The notes beneath the pieces were generated by a model, which worked only from the letters and a program-made list of their open reading frames with translations, was not told the DNA's origin and made no database searches. Shown one piece after another: positions 30,162 to 41,515 of a stretch of 49,539 nt of DNA. A program made the translations under genes and the position numbers. The DNA is from Paramacrobiotus richtersi. Its lineage: Eukaryota; Tardigrada; Eutardigrada; Parachela; Macrobiotidae. Location of the stretch: positions 1-49,539 of the forward strand of contig JAQGAU010000043.1 in the NCBI GenBank assembly GCA_034698045.1, given 5' to 3'. The stretch's first letter is position 1; each line of letters opens with the position of its first letter.

Positions 30162-32507
30162 TTAATAGCTTCGATCTAACGGTTGCGACAGAATATGCAG
30201 CAGCTTCTTGTAATGCACATCCTGGGACTGCTCTTCTTCCGGTGTAGCCTGCTTCCGCCGCTTGAGGAATCCTCTGGCCGACAAAGGAGCGCGATGCACC
30301 GCGCGTACCGGTAACATCGGCCGCTGTTTCATTTGGGGTCGTGCCTCGAAATCGTCGCTTTCCGCATCGGGGTGGATGCTTACGGGTGTTTGTGGTTTCG
30401 GGATAGGCGCATCGTTGGGACCGGCCGTCTATCTATCTTGGTCCGCTATTGTACAGTTCAGTTCGACATCTGGAACACTAAACGCTCTGGATGCCCCACT
30501 CGCCCCATGGTACAGTTCCCCCTTAAACACCCGCGCTTACGGTACCAGTACCAGCTCCACCGGCGCCACCGGCCGCTTCCGCCGACGGACCTGTTCACCA
30601 GCGCCTGAATATCTTTCAGCATGTCAGTATGAGGTTTTGATGAAGCCGGGGCGTTGCCAGTGCGGTAGACGGCCGATAAACTCATCCTGCACCTTCTCCA
30701 CGTTGTAGTTGTAGACACAGTCTGGAAGGAGATCGTGTAGGCTGCCGAGATTTTCCAGTGATTTCGACGGGAAATTCTCGTATAATGCATAATCATCAGC
30801 GATCGGCGATTCATCTTGAACAACCTCGTCCCGCGGACTGCTTACTTCGCAGGTCGCGATTCTTTCATTCGGGGTTTTCGTCCGGAGCCATTGCAGCAGA
30901 TTCGGGTGCTTCAAGTCGTTGACGACCTCCAGGGTTAGCTTGGACGCTCGGCTAGCCAGATCCAGCGGGCGCAACAGTGCGCGGTTCTAGCAGAATCTCT
31001 TTCATCGTGTCTTTTTCGGCCAAGATCTCCCCCAGCACAGCATGCGCATCGGCCTGCTGGAACTCATAGTGAGGTACGAAGCTATACGGAGAAACGCGGA
31101 GGTTGCGCTCTTCAGCAGTTAGAGCGCTGGTGGCGCCATCTGTATTGAGGAAAAGCAAGTGAGCGCGGGTGTAGATGTCCCTGATGATGATTTCCTCGTC
31201 GAAACAGACGGTGATCAGTCGGGACCCATCATCGTCTAGCATGGAATCTCCTGACGAACTTTCCGGCATATCCTCGCATGAAGGTCCTTTCCGTGTTTCC
31301 GGACAGCGGATGCATGCGGAAATGATATCAGTTCGGTGGATTCTAGGAAAGAAATACTCCGTTGGTTCGACATCGTCGTCCCCGCGGGTATCCCGCACCA
31401 TGAACACTCGCTGCCCTGCCCCACCCGCCACTACCAGATCCCGGTTCCGATGGTAAAGCACCTTGTTCAGTGCGGCTCCCACGCCCTGCTCGAACGTAGA
31501 TGAACATGCACTGTTGTCGAAATTCCAGATCTTCGTCAGTCCTTCCTCCCCCGCGGGCAACAACCAGCGTTGATTGGCGTCAAAGGTCATGGGCCGGATG
31601 GGAACGGACTGGGCGCACATGATCCCTTCCTCGGTATGGGCAGGTCCGAAGTGGGATGATCTGGTGGCCGTTCTGGAAGTTCCACACCATGATGGTGGAC
31701 TCTTCACATCCACTAACTACACAGTCGAACAGGTCGTTGTACAGGGCGGCCACCACTGGGGCCTTGTGGGTCTTAACATGCCAGTGCTGATCCAGCTGTT
31801 TATGGTGTCGTGACCTTTCCAATACAGGCAGCTCGCTGGCCCCATAGATGAAGTGCTTCGTGGCTGGGTTGTACAGCAAAACACTGACCCCTAATTTCTG
31901 GAGGTTCCCCGTGGGCGGTACTATCTCCTGCCACAGAAGATGCTCCCGGACGTTAACCACCCGAATTGTCCGCAGGGCATTAACGGTGACGACCGCGGTG
32001 AAATGGGGCTCGTGGATGATTCGCACCTGCTCCACGCTGTCACCGTGGCTGGGGAAGACGTCGTTGGGCGTGGCTAACTCTTCAAATACATCTTCCGGGT
32101 TACCTGGGACATGGCGTCCCGTTCCTGGTACTCCAGGCAGTTTATAGTCCAGGAATTCATTCAAGTCAAGATTGCCGTTACCAGTTGGCGTCCACCTTCA
32201 TAAACACCAGCGCCATCTTGCGTTCGCTCATGGAGTCCCCGCTCATTCGGCGCGTGGCCAGCTTGAACTCGTCCATATCCAGTCCCGGCTCGTTGTCCAT
32301 GTTGGATTCCTCGAAGATAACACGGAGACGCTCCAGACGGTCTTAGGCCACGCGGACGGCTTAGATTTCCGGGTCGCTGGTGACCGAGGTCTTCGAGGCG
32401 TCGGCCGGCGTCTCGGGGTGTTGTTCGTGGCAGAGCCCTGTCTCCACAATGGAAGGGTGGGTCGGCGCCTCCAGCTGTGACCCAGACGAGAGGTCACCCA
32501 TTTCCAT
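30162..32507 (-). CDS. EF-hand plus WD40-repeat protein (WDR49/WDR64-like), frame-broken
   Basis: Order on the minus strand: Met at 32507, acidic N-terminus, EF-hand region (NEPGLDMDEFKLATRR, then KVDANW and NGNLDLNEFLDYKL, a full 12-residue calcium loop but split by one extra base near 32191). WD40 repeats follow (31580-32164 and 30952-31713: NDLFDCVVSGCEESTIMVWN, then SVPIRPMTFDANQRWL, GEEGLTKIWNFD). Then a linker (ASKLTLEVVNDLKHPNLLQW) and a basic tail ending KKLLHILSQPLDRSY with TAA at 30162-30164. The combination of EF-hands with MTFDxxxRRLLTGxxDGTxKIWNF repeats is that of WDR49/WDR64, mostly ciliary or testis proteins. I see two in-frame stops before the EF-hand, frame changes near 32191, 31665 and 30965, and up to three stops in the tail frame. 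Confidence 0.7.
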
Positions 32508-33070
32508 GTCAAAAGGGCGGTCGAGATGTGAATCTAACGAGCGAACTTGTCAGGCTCGTGCTGTTTTCTTTCGCGCAGGCGGTTGATGGTTGTGTCCATG
32601 ACTTCTACAGATCCGAAGTAGGCAGAGGAGTACGACAGGACGATGTGACAAGATTATCAAATTCTTTTGTAGTGCAAAACCATGGTGTACTATCCACACT
32701 GTATTATGACAATTGTATACTTTTGCTGTTTGCAGACGCTTGTAAACAGTGCAGTGGTTACATGCAGTGATTAAGTGCAGCGGTAGATCGTTGCAGTATT
32801 AGTTGAAGTACTCAGCATACCTGTCTTTATCTGTTTAGTTATGTCTCATAAGAACTAAACCCATTCGCTAATGGTGTCGTATCTGGAACCGGTCGTATAC
32901 ATCTGCACAACGAGCACTGATACTAGAAACAAAATTTCGTGCGCTAAAGACGTTTTATCCGACACCGTAGATCAAAGACTCGATGTCTTCGGTGGCATCA
33001 TATGATGCTTGTATAGTTGATTCTTCAGGTTTTACGGGGGTTTGGGGGGAAACACAAATCCGCTTGGATG
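32508..33070. other. No gene recognised
   Basis: Presumed 5' region of the WD40 gene. A minus-strand reading near 32580 (VMDTTINRLRERKQ) could be an upstream exon, but no splice sites decide it. Confidence 0.3.
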
Positions 33071-33071
33071 G

Positions 33072-33372
33072 ATGATGGATGGTGCCATGGACCGGATTGC
33101 AAGCTTACCTCAGCTTAGCTGATCATGGATATACACACGAGACAGTTAATCACTCGCTTAACTTTGTTGATCCCAAAACTGGCACCAACACAAACCGTAT
33201 CGAAAATTGGTGGCGATGGTTAAAGGTGGACATCCCAACTACTAGAATTCGATCGACATATGAGTGGATATATATACCAACATTTGTGGCGTAAACGATA
33301 CGCAGCATCCATTCATGAAGCATACAATAATATTTTGGATCATATAGCAGAATGCTATGCGGATGGTAACTG
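33072..33372 (+). mobile_element. Merlin-like transposase fragment D (C-terminal)
   Basis: Encodes GLQAYLSLADHGYTHETVNH, NFVDPKTGTNTNRIENWW and RWLKVDIPTTRIRS, then after a frame change SGYIYQHLWRKRYAASIHEA and YNNILDHIAECYADGN with a stop. It is closest to transposase A, sharing TNRIENWWRWLKV. It starts abruptly just before the conserved GYTH block, so the N-terminus, zinc ribbon and first two catalytic acids are lost. Clearly a dead copy. Confidence 0.85.
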
Positions 33373-33843
33373 AGAGTGCACGAATAGGAGAGAGCGTTCA
33401 TTGGTTTGGAGCAAGAACAATAACATCTTTTTGTTTATCGCGAAAACTTGATAGCTTGGAGAACCGCGGAAGTAAAAGACAGCTACATGGCTAGCCCGGT
33501 TCAAGTTTTCACTCGCGAAAAGCCAACGTAGATCAGTCTAGAGGCAGATTATTTTTATCCTACTATTAGATCATAAACTGCTTTATCGCAGGGAACCCCC
33601 TTGGCTTTTCTGCTTGATACTGGCATAAGACAGCGATAAAGGAAACTGGATCATGATTCACTTTTCAGTGTTTGTCGTGCCGCTGTGTGGTTAAGAGCAG
33701 TTTTGAGAGGTTCCGGCACATTATCCGCGGGGTTTTACTGCAAGAGTGTACACCAGTTCCTCGTACACGTACACTTCTGTGTCATTGCGCAAAACGTTCG
33801 GTACCATATTAAACCCTGACGTGACTGACAATATATGTTGAAC

Positions 33844-33863
33844 ATATAGGGCGCGCCCTATAT
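33844..33863. other. Perfect 20-bp palindrome with AscI-like GC core
   Basis: ATATAGGGCG is followed at once by its reverse complement CGCCCTATAT. A partial copy (CTATAGGG) follows 8 bases later. Confidence 0.8.
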
Positions 33864-34189
33864 ACTCTATAGGGCTCCAAGGCCTTCATTTCCCCAAGCT
33901 TGTGCCGGGGGTTACACATTTTGGGTTTGGGTTTTTACGATGCTTACAATGGGGACCGAGCAATAATGTCCGGGGGGATAGTTTGGCGAGGGGGGGACAT
34001 AATTGCCGGTTACAGGTGTGGTCTGTTTGTAGATGACTGGACTAAGAGAGCAAACAGCTGGAGAGGGTGGTGTAAAGCTAGGACAACGTCAATTTTCTCA
34101 ATGAACGGGAAGTATGCCGGCAATTCAGTTTAATTCCACATTGTTAAGGTCGCCTTGAAACTAACAACAAAACAGAAAGCGTCGTTGCT

Positions 34190-34470
34190 GAGAACGAGGA
34201 ATTGTGCTGCAAAGTCGGGAAGTGTATGATAGGCCAGCGTAAAGTATTACAGAGCGGGAAAGTGCTGGATAGACAGCGTCGAGTACTGGTGAGCGAGGAT
34301 GTCTGCGACAGAGCGGGGAAGTTTAGCATAGAGCAACGCAGAATACTACTGAGTGAGGAAGACTACGATAGCCCAGCGTAGAGTAATACCGAGCGCAGAA
34401 ATGAGCTGTAGAGTGACGAAGTGTGGGATAGAGCAGCGCAAAGTACTACAGAGCAAGGAAGTGTTCTGCA
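34190..34470. repeat. Degenerate tandem repeat
   Basis: Blocks resembling GAGCGGGGAAGTGT, GATAGAGCAGCG and AAAGTACTACAGAG alternate five to six times with variable spacing (about 40-60 bases per unit). Copies differ strongly. This looks like an old minisatellite. Confidence 0.5.
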
Positions 34471-35390
34471 GGGTGTAAAGTATCGACCCGCATTGTGTGC
34501 AGATAACTTCAAAAGTGTATGGCAGAACAGAAGGGGACAGAGCATAGAGGGATGTACCAATAATGGGCACCGAATGGAGCAGTGCAGATATTGGTATGTA
34601 ACAGTGCGTAGTTTCAGACATGCGGACAGTAACTGCAAGTGCGACCAATTGCAGTAATTAATCTTTCCTCCACGTGTGTCTTCCAATGATTACACCGCTC
34701 AGAACCATTACGAACCGCTCACGTAGAATCGTTTTTCTTGCCATACAAGCTTTATTGCAGAAGCGCCCAAAGGATGATCCTAAGCACCCAGTACGCTCTA
34801 TTCCATAGAGCAAAAGTGTGTCCTTTTACTATACTGAAAGCAGCCTTATTTTACGACGAAGGTGCGGGAAGGCGAACCAGTGATTTTTTGTCTGCCATAA
34901 ACTTTTATGTAAAACGGACACGAGACTGAAAGCAGCCCTAAATCTCTGTAATCAGCCAGTGGGCAAGTGATAATGTACATCTTGGAAAGCCAATCCTGCT
35001 GCTTTTTGATGAATCAGCTGAACAACTAATGCTACAACATACGGCTGTTCGAGCAATCAAAGGTACATGGTAGTATGTTAGTGCAGGAACTGCAGCTTCG
35101 CTTTATTCATAAAGGCAGCCAGAACACGCTTTCCCCTTCCCCCCCCCCCACCATTCCGCGACACACACACATATTTTGCAGCTGTAATCCGCTGCGGGGC
35201 GATGCAGGTGCTCAACATTACCCAGACCTTTGCGCCCCCCGCTGGATGTGGGGAATTACCGCAGGGGTGACGCTTGCGTCCATTTGGAAACGCGGATCTG
35301 CTCGGTGTCGATGTCCCGACAAATGACAAAGTTCACTCTTGCCACGCATGGCAAACGACAACAAATCTTCTGTGAGGCCTTTGGCTAAGG

Positions 35391-35625
35391 TTGGGTGTAC
35401 TGAAGAACTTCGTTAATATAGTATGGTTAGGGCCATACACGTGAAATGCGTTTGCATTGTATACATGGCTACTTAACTGAGATCCCGGTTTATAACTTAG
35501 GTTAGGTTGGGTTGGGTTGGGTGTACTGAAGAACTTCGTTACTATGGGTTGGTTAGGCCATACACGAGGAAAGTTTTTGCATTGTATACGTGGTCACCTA
35601 GTTGAGGTTCCGCTTTATGTTTTAG
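35391..35625. repeat. Direct duplication, two copies of about 109 bp
   Basis: Copies start at 35391 and 35517 with TTGGGTGTACTGAAGAACTT and run through a shared GGTTAGG...CCATACACG and TTTGCATTGTATAC block. They are separated by GTTAGGTTGGGTTGGGTTGG-like DNA. Period is 126 bases; similarity by eye is roughly 80%. Confidence 0.75.
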
Positions 35626-35906
35626 CCTATTTGGTGTGTTATAAAAACCGGCGTGTTCATTTTGTAACCAACAATACGTAAATTCGAAGCGTCGAGCTGC
35701 GGTGTTTTATTCATAGTATGATACCGACGCTGCTAGGGAACAGCAATCTATTTTTCCGAAGGATAAGGATTATACGGTATTATAATTTTGTGATCAACAC
35801 AAATCTCAGGGCTTTCTCACTTCCAAGTACTTGGCCCCTTTGAGGTATTAGGACAGTTATAAAAGCTTTCTGGTGAGAACTCTATATTGAGTTTTTCAGA
35901 AGGGAT

Positions 35907-36290
35907 ATGGAACATCCAGAAAATGCACAATCGACAGAACAAATGACACTCGAACTGGATATCAGAACAGGTGGATTTAGTTCGCCAAATCACAATGCCT
36001 CTGCTCGCTGGATATTGAGCGGTATCTATACAGACAGCATGGAATGGTTTTTAACAGAGGTTGGAACCATTTCAGCTACAAGAGTTTGCAGAATGGTACG
36101 TCGAGTGATTCTACAAGAAGCCATTATATGCACGGATGATAGTCGAGCACTTATGCTGCTGCGGGCTGTTGGCTATGACCATCATATCATCAGTGCACAT
36201 CGCGTACACCCAAATCTGAACTGTATTGAAATATTATGGAGACAAATGGATATATGCAATGTCATCGGTGGTCGAGAACGGCTCTTTTAG
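35907..36290 (+). mobile_element. Merlin-like DDE core fragment E, 127-codon open frame
   Basis: A complete short frame that aligns only with the catalytic domain of transposases A and B. ARWILSGIYTDSMEWFLTEV corresponds to KDWVLGGICRETGEIFVVTV of A; IICTDDSRALMLLRAVGYDH corresponds to HILTDCWKAYSNLCNVGYTH; NCIEILWRQMDI corresponds to NRIENWWRWLKVNI. Candidate catalytic acids D18 (LELD), D77 (CTDDS) and E108 (CIEILW) are spaced 59 and 31, against 62 and 37 in A. The zinc ribbon, N-terminal helices and C-terminal helix are all missing. It is the most divergent copy in the window, yet has no stop. It may be a relic or a captured domain. Confidence 0.6.
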
Positions 36291-37690
36291 TTGGAATAAT
36301 TTAGGCACTGTTATATTTATTTTTTTTGTCGACTACTTTGTGTTTGGGAATGGGAAAACCGAGTGCAGCATATGGCAATAATATTTGCTCTTTTATGGTA
36401 TTATAGCAACACTCATTCACCCGATAAGCGCACAAGATGTACACATTTTTCATATTCCAGTTCACAACTTCTGACCTATAGGCCAAAGCTCTACCATAGA
36501 AGTAACATCTACGATTCGCTAACGTGCACGTGCTCGACTGGAGGAAGCATGGATTTAAAGGCTAGCGATATATCTCGCGAGAAACTGAGATGAACAATGC
36601 CAAGTTCATGCCATGTCCCCATCTCCCTTTTTATATGATGCACATCGTTACGGCAGGACCCAGAAGCTTTTTATTTCGGTGAGCAGTACATGCGCCAAAT
36701 ACCTCCTAGTACTGCTAGCATTTATACAAACTAAAGTCGACTTTACTGCGCCGTTTTTTGTGTTGTTGCAACCCAATTGTTTGTGTCGGCTAACTGTTTA
36801 CGCTTAGCGCCGGTTTCACGGATCCTAGAATTTTTTGAACCAACCTAAACTTATATCGTTACACACCAAATTTCTTAAAGAATCTGAACTTTTTTAGCCT
36901 TGTTTGACCTACCCACAATAAACTTTTAATTAATTTGTTAATTTGTTGAAGCGATAGTACTCTTTACAGTCTGCTGTTTAGCAACAAAAACAAGAACAAC
37001 ACGAATACGGAACTCCGGTCGAGTTAGCATGTTTGAGTTCCCGAGATGTGGTGTGTGGGAGGAAGACTATTGTAGTTATTGATAACTGCTATCTACATAT
37101 CTCATTACAGTGTATTGTATGTACGAACAGCAATTGATAAAAAATTAACCCCTTCTTGGTGACCTTTTGGGTGGATGGCAATCACGGGAGGGAGGAAGCG
37201 ATCTCGTTACAAGTGCTTTACAAGTGGGATTCAAAAGCCTTTTCCAGTTAGTGCGTCCGCTACAAAAGAAAAGTTCGTAGAAAGGCATACTTGATCTGAG
37301 ACGCTAATTTTACAACTGGGCAAGCCAAGCTACTACTTGACGGTTTTCAGTATTGCATATGTTGAGAGAGAAACACGGTAATACCGTGACGGTATTCAGT
37401 ATTGTATCGAGAAGCACATCATACATGTTTGAAAAGGTCATAAAACACAGCTGCCCAAGGTCTGCTGGGAACAGGGAAAAGTCTACTCATATACAGATCT
37501 ACGGCGTGCTGGACACAATGAAATGAACTACACATCGGTAAGGTCTGATTGGCACAAAGAAATCAAGTTCACTGTAATCAGTAATATTCTGTATTTGCAG
37601 ACTTGCTAAAACATAAAAAAAAGGCAGCGCGTATGGTGTAAACGTAGGGAAACTCGAACAACGCAGAGTACACGACAGAAACAGTTAATC
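36291..37690. other. No gene recognised
   Basis: AT-rich, no convincing frame on either strand and no repeats noticed. Confidence 0.4.
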
Positions 37691-40600
37691 AAGTGTACAA
37701 ATTGTGGCTGTGCTGCGTATCCCCCTCCTGTTTCCTTTCCTCCTCCCCACTGAGCCGGAGTTCCTCATCCCCGGAACTGTACAATCCCATCTCCTTCAGC
37801 TGCCGTCGTCGAAACAACGTGTCGCTGGACGAAGGCACCGGTGGGGCGGGTGCGCGTGGCAGCGAAGTAGGCCACAACTGCGCCACATGGAGGCGGCCGC
37901 TCTCTAGACACAGTGCACTGTCCGCTGGGAAGCCGCGCCGGCCGGACTTACTGGCAGCGGCGGACGGCATCCACCATCGCCTGGCGGGGCATAGGGCTTG
38001 TGCAGTCAATACAGGGGGGCGTTTACGGAAGCTTCATGAATTATTAGTAATTTCCGGATTACTGTAGATTATACCGTGTTCCATGTGTTTGCGCGAATAT
38101 ACATGTAGATTTTCACTAGATTTTTGTATATAAATCGTTCGAACAATCTACTTGCCGTTTTTGCACTTGCAACGTTATTAGGACAATAACAGTACCGTAA
38201 GGTACATCGAGAACATTGAGAGACTATGCTGTTTCATGCCTTGACCGATGACGGCAACTCATGGCGCAGTTTCCGTTGCTTAGCAGTAACACGCACAGAC
38301 GCACTCAGATCGAACTTGGCCACAATCTCCGAACATTGATCTGCGTATCAAGCAGTTTATTATCGAGCATCAACTCAGTGTGCATCAGCAAACAGCGGGG
38401 ACTGCTGTAATCAAACAGCACGGTGGTCAAGGTAATGTCGAGCTATTCGGCCGGAACGTGAACTTCTTATTGGTTACCCGCATCCGTTCAGCAGACCGTC
38501 GGTCTTCTTCCGCGCGCTCACTGCTTTCCGCATTCCGCATAACCATGAACGACTGATCACTGTGAACAGAATCGGTGCGCTCCACAGAATCATCTACTAC
38601 TCGAGCGCGACTAACCCCTTTCTATCTCTAAGTTTCATTGTTCTCCACTTTTTATGACTGCACTCGTGAGCCGTTTTTGTAAGGAATTTCATCCACTGGT
38701 TTGCGGCATCTCAGACGCTAACGAGAATTGATCATCGACGACTTGTCTTGACTTCCCATTTAGGAGTCGGCTTTATAATGATTGCTGCAGAATCTTTTTC
38801 TAACAGAGGCATCTTCTGGCATGTGTCCCTCCTGAGCGAACCTCAACTCTTTACGTAAGAACAGTCTTGGAACAGGGGGGAACCAGAACTCTGATCTCGT
38901 CAATTCCACAATTACCGGCACTAAGGTCACCTGTAGTCCAGCATTGCCGGCAATAATGGTCCCACTTAATGGTCTCCATTTTCAAATCTCTAATCTTTCC
39001 CCAGTTGACAGCATAGCCAAGTACCGCATCCACGAAGCAAAGCTCATGGACGCAATGCCATAGGCATCCTTTCCGCACGGAGTGGAAAATAGCCGAATTG
39101 GAGATCTAACATTTGAAACCTTCTATCAGTCTTTATATGTTTTCTTATTCTAAGTTGGTAACAATTCCTTTCAGGTTATATGGTTTGACGTACTTGTACA
39201 TAAATATTTACAACTGTAATAATTATTTGGTATCACTGGTATGTATGGTTCTTGTACATCGGACTTCATACGCATTTTGTTGGAGATCCCAAAGAATCGC
39301 CTCATAATCCGGTTCTGTGTTGTCCGATTCTTTTTATATCATAACGCGGTTCTTTGTATTAGCGACGCAGGTGATTTGCTGTTTCCATGAACTTCCGTTC
39401 ACACGGATCACAATGTTGCACGCAGACAGTACAGTATGCCATTTAACTACTATTTAACTACTTTTTATTAAACTGTGCAGACAGTACTACAACGAACCAA
39501 TCCTTCGAAAAGAATCTCGGTTGGTTCGACAGCTTTTCCATCCTGCTCATAGGTGTAAACAACTCCCGTATGCCCAGCAGAGTGAAATATCAATCGTTGT
39601 GTTGGAGTTGTCAAATTAATGAAAGGCATTTAGCGATTGAAACGGGAAAATTTTAATGCCATTTACTCTGGAAGTACTTACCGTGAAGAGTAGAATAGAT
39701 TAGGTAGCATTAAATTCCTTCAGCACTTCTACTTTCGCATCAACCTTACCCTATTTCTGATACTCCGCAACCATCTCCGCAGCGCTTCCGGTGTGACTGC
39801 ATGCATGAGACGTCTTCTCAAAATACGGAAAATCTTCCAGCAACTTGTTCACAGTTCTCGCCGTTACCGGTACTCGTTCACCGCTGCGTAATGGGTGACC
39901 GTAGAAGGCAGAGTTCGTACTTGTTTCTGCAGTACAAGCGCGGTTCTGACGTCCTCCTTTGCTTTGGGTGATGCGGTCGTTGACTCGTTAATATTCATAG
40001 CGCAATCTCAATCGATCCACGATGCAGTTTCTCAAAAAACTCCGCTCCTGCTTGTAATGTCGAGTCGCTGCACCATCAAGGGCTGGAGTGCCTGTTTGTC
40101 GGAGTGATCGGTGTCAACTATGGCTACAAACTCCCGGAGTGGATGCGGCTGGTATTGTTCAGGGGAGTAACTTTGCCCTACTGCGTGGATGTGCGGACCC
40201 ATGGTGGTGCTGAGACAGTGGATTTCTCTACGAAGTTACTGTGATCTACTCGTATGATTATGTAGAGTGATTGGGTTGCTTTAACGAGGTCTTGGCTTCG
40301 TGGGGGATACTTCATAATATAGCCAGTCTTCAGCTGCGTAAACACTTGATTCCGATTTTTCAGCATCAGCAGCATATTCCCACTTACTGTCCATTCTCAA
40401 ACCATTCCATGTTGGCAACATGTCATGTACATACCAAATTGATCATGTAAACTTTGGACTGCGGTTATTCGAACTTATGAGGTGTATAAATAACTCTACG
40501 GCACATGGTGCGCAGCCATTATAGACAGCCAAGTATCATTTAGCATATGCACATAATCATACGGATAGCGTTTTGCAAAAATACAGAATGGTAGAAATGA

Positions 40601-41155
40601 GCAAAGGAATGTTTGTCAAAAAATGTTGTGTTCTGAACAGTAGGCTTTGAAATGTCATACAAAACGGAGTTGTAGAACAACCAACTTTGTCTGTTGCAAC
40701 GAAAGATGTATTGTCGCCGTTTCTATAATATATACTGCAAATTGACAAAGACAGTCTTTTCGTGTCGCCTGTTCCATACTTCTTTATCACCGTAGGACAA
40801 CCGCATAGTTTCGACAACAAGAAGCATAACACGTCAGAAAAGAACGACATATGGAAACTGTAACTAATACGCTAAACTAACAAGGCACAAGCACAACGTT
40901 TGTGAAACGCTGCAGAAACGCGAAAGATCACCGCCGGAACTCCCTGGCTCGGGGGGTCGTGTTCCGGGTTTGACGGCCGGTAGTTTGACCATTACTTGCG
41001 GTTGGTAGGTAGACTCGGGATGGGAGCGATAAGGAATAGTTGGTACCGTGACATTGGCATGCCATCCTTCCTTGTTTTCGTAGAGCATTTAGATCAAGCA
41101 ACGGCAACATCCACTGCACGTCAGCGAAGACGCGCACGGCTTTCCGGATGCACAT
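37691..41155 (-). CDS. Unidentified decayed or multi-exon gene (coding-like pieces)
   Basis: Several minus-strand pieces have protein-like composition. 40930-41155: KAVRVFADVQWMLPLLDLNA, then in another frame GWHANVTVPTIPYRSHPES and a Pro-rich end. 40178-40375: QVFTQLKTGYIMKYPPRSQD. 39980-40190: PLREFVAIVDTDHSDKQALQ. About 39740-39900: TARTVNKLLEDFPYFEKTSH, one stop, then KVDAKVEVLKEFN. 38440-38600: Ser/Glu/Arg-rich (SSERAEEDRRSAERM). 38330-38450: ITLTTVLFDYSSPRCLLMHT. 37691-37850: GDEELRLSGEEERKQEGD. Frame changes and stops separate them. They may be exons of one minus-strand gene or of several; I recognise no family. Confidence 0.3.
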
Positions 41156-41515
41156 CTGCTAACTGAAGTAAGACTCGTTAAACCGGCATTTGGTTTGAAG
41201 CTGCTTTCAGCACGTATGCGATAAGGATAAAAATATATAGAAGCATTAGCATACAATGAAGTAACTTAACAAGTAATAATCGTAGAGGTACAAGGTGACA
41301 ATACCGCATATCTGACTTGCAATCCGCTAGAAGATGCACCTAGCAGAAAGTACTGCGATGGATTCGTTGGATCTGATTATGACTATGATAATATTCGATT
41401 ATAGGCAGCGTAACCCGGTGACGCGTTGCACCACGCGGTGATCCAGGCGGCGTACTGCACAACAGCTGGAGTTTGTGAACACTTCTTCCAAAATCAGCAC
41501 TGTACATTGAGCATC

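Larger units (their letters stand above)
33373..35390. other. Intergenic with repeats
   Basis: No gene recognised. It holds a palindrome (33844-33863), G-rich DNA at 33900-34080, and a degenerate tandem repeat (34190-34470). A GC-rich island at about 35100-35330 follows a TATTTTGCAG acceptor-like site and has an open plus frame (AVIRCGAMQVLNITQTF) interrupted by one stop; it may be an exon remnant. Confidence 0.35.

Noticed and set aside
31174-32147. Plus-strand open frames of 90-100 codons
   Set aside because: They are shadows of the GC-rich WD40 coding sequence on the minus strand.
35480-35520. GTTAGGTTGGG run as an interstitial telomere repeat
   Set aside because: Only a few irregular units, and it sits between the two copies of a direct duplication.
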